A DNA stretch of 64,000 nt, from positions 124,439 to 188,438 of the forward strand of contig BDIU01000063.1 of assembly GCA_002118135.1 (NCBI GenBank), in the 5' to 3' direction. Position numbers and translations under genes: made by a program. How positions within the stretch are numbered: position 1 is the stretch's first letter; each line of letters starts with the position of its first letter. The notes under the pieces are model-generated. The model worked only from the letters and a program-made list of their open reading frames with translations, ran no database searches and was not told where the DNA came from. This document shows positions 25,801 through 37,030 of the stretch, in pieces. The DNA comes from Trebouxia sp. TZW2008 (taxonomy: Eukaryota; Chlorophyta; Trebouxiophyceae; Trebouxiales; Trebouxiaceae).

Positions 25801-28800
25801 CAGCAGCGGCAGCAGCAGCAGCAGCAGCCAGCTAGTGCACAGCTGACAGCCATCAATATACCCAGCTGGGCCACGTCAGTAGAGCCAGGCGCCAATCTTG
25901 ACTATCACATCAGTACTGTGAGACTGCATGCAGCCTCCCCAGTGCATCCAAGGCACGTCTTTGACTACCATCTGGACACTGGACAGCTGCAGCTGCTGGG
26001 TGTGGACAAGACTGAAGGGCATGACCCTGACCAATTTGTGTGCGAGGTGCAGCATGCCACATCTGTTGATGGCACTCAGGTGCGCATGCTGCTTTTGTCA
26101 CAGTCAAATCTACATAGTGATTCGTGTTTTGGGCTTGTGTGTCGCCATCATGCACAACACTGCTGATGGTACCCACTTGGCTGATGCCAACAGCTTTTCT
26201 AACAGGCGTGTCCAGCATGCCGCACGCATTGAGATGCACCACAGGGCATTGTCATGAATGCCTCCAAGCTGTCAGTTTATGTGCCATTGAACCTTTCACT
26301 TGGCTTGAGTGAAAGTGCTTGTTGAGAGCATTGACAGCACAAAACAGGCAGTGTGACAAGCGTTGACTCTGGCACAAGCCGGAAGCTAGAGCCTTAATGG
26401 CTGACATTGCTGCAGGTGCCATTGACAGTGGTACATAAGAAGAGCTTGTCTCTGGATGGCAGTCATCCGGCACTGCTGACTGTGTACGGGGCATACGGAC
26501 ATTGCCTGGAGGCTGACTTTGAGCCTGAGCGGTTGACCCTGCTGAAGAGGGGATGGGTCATTGCACTGGCCCATGTCAGAGGGGGAGGGGAACTGGGCAG
26601 AAGGTCAGCTTTCAAAGACCATGTCAATTGTCAAGATGATGCTCTTGCTGCCTTTGCTACAACAGCGATGACCTTATGCTTGTGCTCAGTTCAGAAAAAG
26701 TGCTCAATATGCTTAAGCGGGGTTGGATCATTGCACTGGCGCATGTTGGAGGAGGAGGGGAGTTGGGCAGAAGGTCAGCTGTCAAAGACCATGGTTGTGT
26801 TCACAATGACGCTCTTGCTGCCTGTACTACAACAAAAATGACATCATGCTTGTGCTCAGTTCAAAAAAAGTGCAAAATACGCTTAAGAAAGGTTGGATGA
26901 TTGCTTTGGCCTGTGTGAGAGGGAACGGGGTACTGGGCAGAAGGTCAGCTTATAAGATAAAGCTCTTGCTGCTGTAGCCTTGTTTTAGAGTTGTTGTCAT
27001 ACCATCCTTACATTCATGACAGCAAAACAGCAACCAAAAGCTGTGTGTGCTTTGGAAGCCACTCGTGCCACATGACATGTTGGTTGTCAGAGAATTGTTT
27101 CTAGGAACAGCATCTGTCTGTATAGCTTGTCCCTGTTATGATAAACACAATCACTATTGATGCTAAACCCTATTCTGGCTGTCATGTCTGTATCACAACC
27201 CTTGGCATGACTTGCATGCTTGTTGCGTTCACCCTACAGGGTTTGGCAGCCTGCAAGCCGGTTCACATCACATAGTATCTGTTGACTCAAAAGCTGCATG
27301 CCTTGTGGACAAGCTTGACACGGGTGTTGCAGGTGGCATGCAGCAGGGCGGGGCTTGCATAAAGCCAATTCCCTGCTGGATCTTGAAACCTGCTTGGACC
27401 ATCTCACAGGCCAAGGTGCTGCCTTGCAACCTCTCTTCTTAGATGCAGCAGCATCAGCAGCAGCAACTGTGAAATCTATGATCTGTGCAGAATTATGCGG
27501 CATATGCATCAGCTTAGGTGTGAGTCGTGTCACAGATGCTTTCATGCCCAACTGACCTCTGAGTCTCAACCTCTCTTCTCAGGTGCTGAGCTCAACAGCT
27601 TTTGGTTGCCAGCCACCTTCATGCATGCATGGTGTTGATCCACCGTCAATTGTTTTGTTGCTTAGCAAGCCCCCTTATGCTTGCATTGCAAGTCAAGTGA
27701 TCCTTGCAGCACAAGTGGGCAGGGTGTTGCGTCATAAACTTGTTTTGCACGCTTCAAATTGTGTTGCACAAAAAGTTGCTAGCAGTGGCTTGCAATTGCT
27801 GTGCTAAGCGCTGGCTGTGAGTGGCTGCAGGGTATGCTGGGAAGGCGCGCATTGCAGTGCAGGGTACCAGCGCTGGAGGGCTGTTGATAGGAGCCCTGCT
27901 GAACAGGTGTGCAGAGCATCCTCCCTATTGCCATACTTTGCCATGGCAGGCATAGCTAGCAAGCAAGACAGCAGTCAAAACACATGCAGCTTCTGCATGA
28001 GTGCTACGTCCCAGTGCTCTGCTTGCTACTTCACTCAAACCTATACATGGCATCATGTGCAAACGTCTCGTTCATGCAGATGCTGGAACGCAACTTTGTA
28101 GTTGTGTAGTCATGTACACCTCTGACTGCTGTGGACATCTGATTGCTTGAATGTGCACATGATGCATACATGTACAAGGTTCATGAAGTAGCAGTCTGTT
28201 TTCTGCTAGCTCCCTGTTTTCAGCTATCAAGTAACCTATGTATGCACGCCATACAGTACTTCCACCCATCAATTGATCAACTGCACAATTTTTTTCAACC
28301 CCGGCTCTTGCCATGCTGCTTTGCTTCGACTCTTACCGTGCTGTCAGGCGGCCACAGGACCTTCTTGCAGCCATTCTGAGAGTGCCTTTTGTGGATTTGG
28401 TCACCACAATGACTCGCCCAGAATTGCCACTGACAGTGCATGAGTATGGGGAGTGGGGCGACCCCTCTGACCCTGCTGTACTGGACCAGGTGCGCCTCTG
28501 TCTTTTTTTTAATGCCCAATGTAAACATTCCACATATCATTATGTGTTTTGTCGTGATGCCCCATGTTGCCCATGTTGCAAGGACTTCAATGTTTGGTGG
28601 TTTGTCATGCAATTTAATAAGCATTGCTTGTGTAGACCACACATTCTTCTCAGATTGCGATCGTCAATTTAACCATTTTCAGGCAGCTTGTCTGCAGATG
28701 TTTGGGCTTTGTCCCTATCAGAACATAAAGCCTGCTACTTACCCTCCAGTACTGGTCACCTGTTCTGCCACGGATGCCAGGGTACCAGCGTGGGGCCCAG

Positions 28801-28961
28801 CAAAGTGGGTTGCAAAGCTCAGACAGCATCAGCAAGGAGAGGCACCAATTCTGTTGCTCAGTAACTCTCAAGGCGGTCACTTCTCTCATGACGCAGACCT
28901 GCTGAACAACGTTGCAATGGAGTATGCCTTCCTGCTTGATGCTTTGCAGCAGTCATCATGA
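22895..28961 (+). CDS. Oligopeptidase B-like serine peptidase (S9A, prolyl oligopeptidase family)
   Basis: Eleven exons join in phase: 22895-23094, 23164-23302, 23455-23710, 24185-24291, 24860-25003, 25348-26079, 26416-26603, 27333-27415, 27831-27906, 28348-28489, 28683-28961 (781 aa). The family cuts short peptides after basic residues. The beta-propeller half is marked by YQWMEDD, ERWDPYSYH, LSPDQQMVAYTVD and SSSKTSSE. The alpha/beta-hydrolase half is marked by VYGAYGHC, AHVRGGGELGRR, and the triad: nucleophile in GTSAGG (Ser about 630), Asp about 720 in CSATDARVPAWGPAKW, and His about 755 in GGHF. All three are present, so activity is likely. The N-terminus is R/S/P-rich and suggests organelle import. 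Exon 6 carries two CAG-encoded glutamine tracts inserted in the propeller, which is unusual. Degenerate copies of the exon 7 donor edge follow it. Confidence 0.93.
25060..25190 (+). repeat. Tandem duplication in peptidase intron 5
   Basis: A unit of about 67 bp occurs twice in direct order (shared core GCAAGACAACCAGAA), with about 80% identity by eye. It lies in the intron between 25003 and 25348 and has no clear exon source. Confidence 0.7.
25678..25830 (+). repeat. CAG repeats coding for polyglutamine in the S9 peptidase
   Basis: Two in-frame CAG-rich tracts (about 25678-25707 and 25799-25829) encode runs of Gln separated by about 30 residues of S/Q/K-rich sequence. They are inside exon 6, in the propeller region. 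Family members that I know lack such an insertion. Confidence 0.9.
26537..26960 (+). repeat. Three tandem units from the exon 7 donor edge (peptidase)
   Basis: The last about 70 bases of exon 7 (through the donor at 26604) plus about 100 intron bases form a unit of about 170 bp. It recurs from about 26705 and, truncated, from about 26880. Each unit carries a version of GGAGGGGAACTGGGCAGAAG then GTCAGC. The copies diverge progressively. Confidence 0.9.
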
Positions 28962-29352
28962 CAGCGCTCTTGCTACAAACAGTTTTCAGTTGTGCATGTC
29001 CATACTGAGTAGGATTGAATGGGTGTTCTTGAGGTGCATGCCAGCATATCGAGTAAGGCTTTTCAGACGCAGCACGAGGTTTATCGCCACCTGACTGTCA
29101 TGCAGTAGTGTTGTCTGTCAAAAGTCGAGCCTGAGGGGGGCTCTTTCTGAGCACAAGTCCAGTACGTTCAAGTGGTATTTGCTTCAAAACTGGCTCTGAG
29201 GTGGATGATTTCAACACTATAAATGGGTTCATTGGACTTGTGACTCGAAATCATGTGAAAGATCTGCCGATGCATAAGTTGCTATAGGAAAAATATGGTG
29301 TGCAGCTCCCCCAAGCGCATTTCTGTGCACAGCATGCAAGCAGCTAGCGTCG
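28962..29352. other. Convergent 3' intergenic region, peptidase and RAP gene
   Basis: This 391-bp gap lies between two stop codons on opposite strands, so it is expected to hold two 3' UTRs. I see no gene, repeat or RNA. Confidence 0.5.
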
Positions 29353-32300
29353 TCATTGCTTGTCTCGTTTGAGGTGGTACCCAACAGATTCGTTTTGAAA
29401 CCGAGTCTTTTCGTCTCCCACTGTACGCAGTGTGCCATGCACCATGCTGTTCATGCGCCCCTGCATGGTGTGCATCTGCCCAGCCTTGCTGATCAGCTGC
29501 ATCAATAAGCGCTGCTTCTCCTCCTCAGACCGCCCCCTGGTGCCAGCGCAACACATGTGTCAATCAGTGTGTTTACTGAGGGATGGGCACGTCGCAGAAC
29601 ATGTCTAATGCACATGATGTTACGGCAGAGCACATGCATGTGCGCCACATTCATGCCTTGTACAGTATGTGACACTGATGCGTACCTTTCGGCCCATGTG
29701 ACAGAGTAACATTTCCAGCCCAGCTGCTCTAGCAGCTGCAGTTTGGCTTGCTTGGTGCCTGGGGTCTCATTGGCAACATACCTGCATGCATACAACATTC
29801 ATTTATGCCCATGTCGCGTAGTACTGCTCATCAGCGCATAAGAATGTTGCTCCTGCAAGTACAGCACATGCACAACTTACATGACAGACTGCAAGCAAAA
29901 AAGTGCATGTGCTTAGTGCAGGCTTGAAGCAGCCAATGAGTGTGAGCTGTGGCAAACATAACATGCCCAACATCTGCACGGCTGACAGAATGCAGCAAAG
30001 CAATTCCGTCATGCCAGCCATAGCATCTCAACACAAATGCTGATCCTCTGATTCTGGCAAAAGGCTCACCCATTCAGTGCAGTGCCATCAGACAAGCTGC
30101 TGCTGCCAGCTGATTGCTTGCCCTGCAGCTTGTGGGCGTTCTCAAGAAAGAGCGCTAGCTTGTAGTCAGGCAAGGCAATGTCCACATGCACCAGTCCGTC
30201 CTCCACAGCACCCTAGCATACAATCAATAGTTGAAGAGCAGCATTTGGCAACTTGCATCTGTGCTGCACTTGTCAGCACAGCACCCTAGTCCATCATCAA
30301 GCTTTGAAGAGCAATTGGCATGAAGGCAGCAAATGCAAGATTGCTCAAGGTCATTGCATGACAGGCCATCGACGTCTACTTGTGAATCAGGCAATCTGCT
30401 GCTGTATACATTGTAGGGCATAAAGCACAATGGCAGCTTGAACACTGGCTACGAGCAGTGTGCATGAAGCCATGATTGGACAATACCCAAGTTCACAGGC
30501 TGTATGATCAATGACCGCATTGTCAATGACTGATCAGCTGTCTCTGCAACAACTCAAAAACGCAACACTACTTCATGACTGCCATTCCAATAATGTGAGG
30601 TTTACCTGTATCTGGTGATACAGCCCCATGCTTCTGAGGGTGCGGCTGATGTCACCTAGCTGCCGCACAAAATTGTTCTGCTGCGCTCTCCTGTTGGCAA
30701 TCTCACTCTGCACACGGTCACATGACAAATCGTGGCATAGAATCAACACAATCTGCTCCCATCAAATCCTGTTGGTTTGGCAAAGGGCATGGCTGTTGCT
30801 TGAAGCAAGCCAATGCCTGTCAGTATGCCCGCTACTTCAATTGTGCAGAGGCTGAAATTGCATGGACATGGCTGTTGCTCAAAGCAATATCATGCCTGTT
30901 GGTATGCCCATTGCTGATCGGGCACTGTCATCATCCTTGGCAATGCACGCTGCAGCAGCTGTGAACAGCCAAAGCGACGAGAGCGCCTTAACAGCATGAG
31001 CCACACAACAGCATGAGGCATAGAGTCACACATCAGCAGAAGCGTGAAGAGGACATGGCTGTTGCTGAAAGCAAAATCATGCCTGTTGGTATGCCTGTTG
31101 CTGATCAAGCACTCTTGGATGCCTTGGCAGCGCACGCTGCAGCAGCTGTGAACTGCCAAAGCAACAAGAACGCCACAACAGCATGAGCCGCCCAACAGCA
31201 TGAGCCTCACAAGATCGTGAGCTTCACAACAACAGCTGTGCGCAGCTGAAGCAGCAAGAGCGCCTCATTAGCATGAGCCACACGACAGCATGATCCACAC
31301 AACAGCATGAGCTTCACAACAGCATGACCCCTGTAACATCGTGATGCAAACGTAAGCAGAAGCATCCAAACGACTGCTCCCAGTACGTCTGTGAAGTCAT
31401 ACCAGTCATCAACAGCCAGTCAAAGAGTAGTCCTGGCACAAGAACAAAGCAGCAGGCATGCCACGTGCTTCAGCCTCACAACAATGCCTGTTGATATGCC
31501 CTCTGCTGATCAGGCACTTTTGTATACTTTGGGAGCGCACGCTGCAGCAGCTGTGCACAGTCAAAGCAACAAGAGCGCCTCAAAATCATGAGCCACACCA
31601 CAGCATGAGTCTCACAACAGCATGAGCCTCACAACAGCATGACCCTTACAACAGTTTGAGGCACACAATAGCAGAAGCATCCAAAAGACTGCTTTCAGTA
31701 CATCTGAAACTTCATACCACTCATCAACAGCCAGTCAAAGATTAGTCCTAGCACAAGCACAAAGCATCAGGCATGCCACGTGCTTCAGCCTCAACACAAT
31801 GGCTTTTGGTATGCCCTCTGCTGATCAGGCGCGTTTGTATGTGTTGGGAGCGCACGCTGCAGCAGTATTTTGCATCCAAAGCTACAAAAGCGCCTCATCA
31901 GCATGGGCTACACAACAGCAGAAGCATGCAAGGGACTGCAGCTGAACACGCCCTTCTCAGCCTGCCCTACTCACTAGCAGCCATTTGGGCACTGTTACAA
32001 GCGCTAGCACAAGGCAGCAGGCATGCCACCTGCTTAGCCTCAAAACAATGGCTGTTGATATGCCCTCTGCTGATCAGGCACATTTGTATGCCTTGGGAGC
32101 GCACGCTGCAGCAGCTAAGCACATCCAAAGCAACAAGCGCGCCTCATCAGCATAAGACATTCACCAGCACAAGCCACGCGACAGCGGAAGCATGCAAGGA
32201 ACTGCAGCTGAACGTGCATGTCTGAGCCCCTGGCTCTAAGCAATAGCCAGGGGCTCCAACAATTCAGACCCAAGCACAAGATAGCAGACACAGCAGCTGC

Positions 32301-35300
32301 TTCGGCATCAAACAATGCCTGTTGGTATGCCTGCTGCTGATTAGGCACTTTTGAATAGGCTGGCACCACACGCCGCGATTGTGCACAGCCAAAGCAACAC
32401 ATTGGCAGGCTGCTTTCTGAGCCCCTTTGCCGCTTTGGTGGACGCTGGGGGGTCTCATTAGCATGAGCCACACAACAGCATAACCCACACAACAGCTTGA
32501 GCCACACAACAGCAAAAGCACAAAATGACATGGACCTGAAGATGGGCTTGCCAGCCGCTACCACTCATCGACAGCCAGTCAAGCACTAATAATAATAATA
32601 GTAATAAATACACTTTCCAGCAGGAGTGCTAGGTGTGTGTGGCACAGGTCTTGTCTTGCCAGGCTGGCTTGTTCTGAGCATTACGTCGAAGTCTAATGTT
32701 CAACTTATGAGAGTCAGACAGAACAATGTCATTCCAAATCTTTCTAGGCTGACCAGATGAAGCATTTGTCCAAACACAAGCACAATACGGCAGACACAGC
32801 AGCTTCACCATCAGAACAATGCCTGATGAAATGCTCGCTGCTGATCAGGCACCCCTTGCTGCAGCAGCGCACTCTGCAGCAGCTGTGCACAGCCAAAGCA
32901 ACAACAGCGCCTGAACAGCATGAGCCGCACAACAGCATGCATCGGACAGCAGCAGAAGCATAAAAAGGACTGTAGCTGAAAATGGGCTGGCCAGCCGCTA
33001 CCACTCATCAACAGCCAGTTGAGCGCTAGTCCAAACACAAGCACAAAACAGCAGGTACATCAGCTGCTTCAGCAGCAATACAATGTTGATATGCCCAATG
33101 CTGATCAGGCACGTTTGTATGCCTCAGGAGTGCACGCTGCAGCAGCTGAGCACATTCAAAGCAACAAGAGCGCCTCATCAGCATCAGACACACAAAAGCA
33201 TGATCCACACAACAGCAGAAGCATGAAAGCATGCAAATGCAGCTGAAAATGGGCTTGCCAGCCGCTTCCACTCATCAACAGCCAGTCAAGCGCTGTCTCT
33301 CACACAAGCACAAAACAGCAGAAAACCAGCTGCTTGTCTGTCAAGGGTCTTTTCACATGCCATGAGCTGGCATGACTTCCTCCTACAGTTCCAAATAGGA
33401 TGGCAAGCAGCTTTGTCATGCTTTGCAAACAAATTCAGGGACCTTTTGCCGAAAGTCCTAATGCTGTTCTTCTTTGCCTTCTTGTTTTATGAGCCTTGAC
33501 TGAAGTTGAATGAGGTGCTGAGAAAGAGCAGGTTGAGCAGAAGAGACAATCCTGACCCACCTTGAACTTCATAAGCATGTAGGGGTCCTCTGACAGCTGT
33601 CTAGCGCGTGCAAGATCTGCGCCACGTAGGTCATGGAAGTAGCGGCGGTAAGCTGGGCTGTTGCTCAAGGAGGGGTACACCTTGCTCAGCAGCAGCATGA
33701 TGGTCAGCTCTATGAGATACGGCCCATCAAAACCAGCCTGCTGTGCTGTGTCGCCATACACCTGAACAATCATATGATAAAAGGTGCAGTGAGTGTACTG
33801 TGGCTTTGCATCACGAAACACACCATAACACGCCGAAACAGCTCTATGAGGTAGGGATCGTCAAAGCCAGCCTGGTGTGCTGTGTCACCATATACCTGAA
33901 CGATCATGCAATAAAAAGTGCAGTGAGTGTACTGTGCCTTTACAACATGAAACACGCCATGACAGCTCTATGAGGTAGGGGACGTAAAAAGCCACCTGCT
34001 GTGCTGTGTCTGCATAGACCTACACCAAAACACACCAGCTTGTCAACTGCTTAGCTTGCATTGGCAATCAAGACCATTGCCAAGTATGCTCAAAGGCAAG
34101 ATGGTATCAATTTTATGGCAGCATCCAAGAAGATAGCAACATGCTGATTGTACAAGGTTGTACAGCTGCTACCACAAGCATGCCCGCGTGAGTGGTGCCC
34201 AGCCGGTGAGTCTTGAATGTGCTGCAAGCTCCACGTGCATCAAGCACAAGCACACCAAAACGCCTGCTCAGGAATGCCAGGGCATCTGCAAGGCTGCAGC
34301 ACAGGGGTCTACGGAGGCTTCAATCTTCCAAGGGTTGCCCACATCATGTGCGCAGTCTTGTGAGGGATCCAGGACAATTGGTGTGATCCACACAAACAAT
34401 GTACTGATTTTGGGGCAATGTTGTATGATCAGCAGCCGTGTGGGTCATGGTTCATTTCCCTGGGGCTGAGCAAGAAGTGGAGGATCCTGCTGCAGCATGC
34501 ACACGAGGTAAGGGTAGCCATCACAGGCGTCCTCTGTCTATGCCTACCTGTTGGCATCTGGCAAGCAATCCTGGCGGCAGGTGCTGCAGCTTGTGGGAAA
34601 CTTCTTCCTTCAAAGGAGTCTCTGCAGCACTGACTTTGACGCCCCTGAGTGACCCTGCTGCGCTATGCCTATCATCAGTTGTGGCAGGCAAGGTGCGAGG
34701 CTGTGCATTGATCTGGTCCAGGTCTGCAAACATGCCTGCCTGGTACAGGTGCACCAGGGTCACCTGCAGCAATCACACAATGTGGTTGCTTGGTGAAAGG
34801 CGATACAATCTGACCTAAAAGCACAAAATCTGCATGTGCAGAGCACTGTGAGCTTGTTATTATCAAGATTTCATTAGCAGAGGGGCTGCTGACAAGGGGA
34901 GGTGTATGCATGCAGTAGTTGTGCTGGCAAGGCTGATCGTTGTGGACATCAGGCAAAAGCTCGTACACCAATAGTGTCAGAATAAAACTCATGTGTCTGC
35001 TGCAAACTGAGTTGACAATTGAGTCAGCTGCACAAACCTCATCAAGGCTGTCAGCAGGAGCAGCAGCGATGACATCCAGCAGAGCTGTCCAGATGTCAGG
35101 ATCCAGCTCATGCAATACTGCCAGAGCCCACACAAGCATTGAAGCATCTTGGGCACCCAGCGCTGGGCCAGCCCCTGAGGGCTGCTTCAGAAGCTGTGCA
35201 ACCTGCATGCAAAGTAGAACTGTTTGCTGCTCAAAGTGAATGATGCACATCATGATCCAATACATTTCTCAGCAGGTGAAATCAAAATTCTTCTCTTGTT

Positions 35301-36402
35301 GAAAAAGGATGTTCGAGCTTGACGCTGGCACTGCATGCACGATAGGCTGTATTGTGCGCCCAGCATTGCAGCAAGCTCACAATGACTGTTGATGCCCTGC
35401 AGGCGCAGTTACCTGTTGTTTGCAACAGTTGCAAGCATGGAGGCATCTTGGTGCAATGGTTCTGTGCTGGTCAGCATTCAGGTTATCATCTACAGCCAGA
35501 ATGCTGGTGCAGCACAGCAGTGGAACACCAGTCTATGCATCGCAATTGCTGACGCATTGCAATCAAGATGCTGTGCTATTGAGTGCTGTACGCTTGAAGT
35601 GGCCTGCACTCTTACCTGTCGTAGCAAAGTGTGCATGACACTGTCGGCTGGTCTGTAGCCAAGTCTAGCAGCAGCCCATATCAGACTGCTGATCTCCCAG
35701 CCATTGAATTCTTCAGCATGCATTTGCACTATCTGGGCTGCTGTATCCAGCTCATGCTTGGTTGGCACATACCCAAAGGACAAGGACAGAAATGGCAGAG
35801 CTACAGCTAGCACCACTGAGACCTGCAAAGGAACGTATATCAAGCTGTTGCATTCTTCAGGCTTTTTCTTCTGTGTGTTTTGCTTTAGCAAGGCTGCTGC
35901 GCAAGAGCTTTGCAGCAAGCAAGGTCTGTTACCTTGGGGTCAATCTGCATCTCTCCAAGAAAGGCATTTTGCTCTGGGGTATGAAAGAACTGTTGAGGGT
36001 CTGCTTGGTGCAGAAGCTTAGACCACCAAGGACGCTGTGCTTGCTCTGCTGCATAGCTGCTTGTTTCACAATGAGCCTCATTGCTCAAAGCTGACGCTGC
36101 GAGCCCAGCCAAAAGCAGGCTTCTGAAAGGAAGCTGTGATGGCAAGTGCTGCTTGTTCGTGCTGGCAGCAAATGCTTGCAGTCCCTGAAAACTCTGCTGA
36201 GTGTGCCACGTCTGTAAAGATAGCAGCTGCGAGCAAGCACCTGCACATACAGTGCCTGTTTGCTTACACCGGCTGTTCTTTGTCTTGCCGCAGTTGCGAG
36301 GTAGGATATATGCACAGATTCTACATTACCTGCGTTTACGTGTCTCCAGATGGTAACGCTCCAGCCAATGCCGCGACCTGACTCTTTTGCAAGTCGCAAC
36401 AT
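29353..36402 (-). CDS. OPR-like protein with C-terminal RAP domain (organelle RNA factor)
   Basis: Exons on the minus strand joining in phase are 36402-36340, 36211-35933, 35822-35616, 35202-35038, 34763-34548, 33761-33561, 30707-30606, 30212-30070, 29781-29686, 29536-29353 (about 551 aa). A further phase-0 exon between 34547 and 33762 is possible. The N-terminus MLRLAKESGRGIGWSVTIWR is basic and amphipathic, as in organelle import signals. Helical-repeat units like those of octotricopeptide or FASTK proteins are seen: EISSLIWAAARLGYRP and DASMLVWALAVLHELDP. The RAP domain spans about 400-500: GLVHVDIALPDYKLALFLE, then KQAKLQLLEQLGWKCYSVTW. Such proteins act in plastid or mitochondrial RNA stability, splicing or translation; the target cannot be told. 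The intron 33560-30708 is filled by a repeat array, and the exon starting at 33761 has decayed copies upstream of it. Confidence 0.8.
30720..33300. repeat. Array of about eight degenerate 250-bp units in a RAP-gene intron
   Basis: Units all run in the same direction. Each contains a version of TGCTGATCAGGCAC, about 30-40 bp later CACGCTGCAGCAGCTGTG, then CAAAGCAACAAGAGCGCCTC and a run of AACAGCATGAG words. Copies of the first core occur near 30912, 31098, 31509, 31819, 32066, 32335, 32841 and 33101. Spacing varies from about 185 to 506 bp because of indels. No transposase, terminal repeats or convincing protein was found. It may have started as one intronic tandem duplication that expanded. 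Confidence 0.9.
33709..34025 (-). repeat. Tandem copies of a RAP-gene exon 5' edge
   Basis: The acceptor side of the exon 33761-33561 together with upstream intron forms a unit of about 125-132 bp present three times (ends near 33841, 33964 and 34025). The second copy still reads VYGDTAHQAGFDDPYLIEL, nearly identical to the real exon, and keeps its CAG acceptor, but it has no usable donor. The third is more damaged. Confidence 0.9.
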
Positions 36403-37030
36403 ATGTGTAGTCAGCAGGACCGGGATGCAAACTCGGTGCGTGGGATGATTCAAATCGAGACTTGTCTATTTATGTACGCACTTTACATATGGCACGAGAG
36501 TCGTCCGGAATGTGATCGTCAGCCTTGCTGTTGCCCTGACGAGCCACTGATCAGCCATGCATTAATATGCATCGTTTGGTCCTGTACAGTGGGGACCGTG
36601 ATCAAGCAGCCAAACAAGCAATGCTCAAAGGACAGTAGCTTTGCAGTGTGATGGCAGCGACCTGCACGCAGAGCGATTGGCAGGAAAGTCGCTGTAAACA
36701 GAGGTGAATTCGTCATGACGAAACGCCCTTGAGCCCTGACACAACGCCCCTGTGGGTTCTTTGCACTACGAGGTGAACACTTAGATCGTAAGGTGCATGC
36801 GCCCGCGACGCTGGGCAAGGCTCCTGCGCATTAGCGTCTGGCGCATCGACGGGCATCTTGCTTGACTACTGATTGGCAGAAGGGTCCTGACTGTCTTAAG
36901 TGTTTCAGTCGGCTTCTTGTCAGAACAACAGCGCAGGTTCGAGAGGTTAAATACCGCATAGATGCGAAATTGATTGTGCGCCAATAGGGAGCGTAGTCTG
37001 CATGGGCATCTGCCTCTGTCTCCCGTTGTC
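36403..37030. promoter_or_regulatory. Divergent intergenic region, RAP gene and SCP phosphatase
   Basis: This gap of about 630 bp lies between head-to-head starts. The part nearer the phosphatase (36650-37030) is relatively CG-rich, as in the other divergent gaps of this window. No element is recognised. Confidence 0.4.

Noticed and set aside
29228..33271. Several minus-strand frames of 70-150 codons rich in C, L and S between 30720 and 33300
   Set aside because: They are translations of the same degenerate intronic repeat unit, with shared peptide fragments. They lack splice support and are interrupted between units.
36085..36145. Start of the RAP gene inside exon 2 near 36145
   Set aside because: There is no ATG there. 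An upstream exon from ATG 36402 joins in phase through good splice sites and supplies a targeting-like N-terminus.
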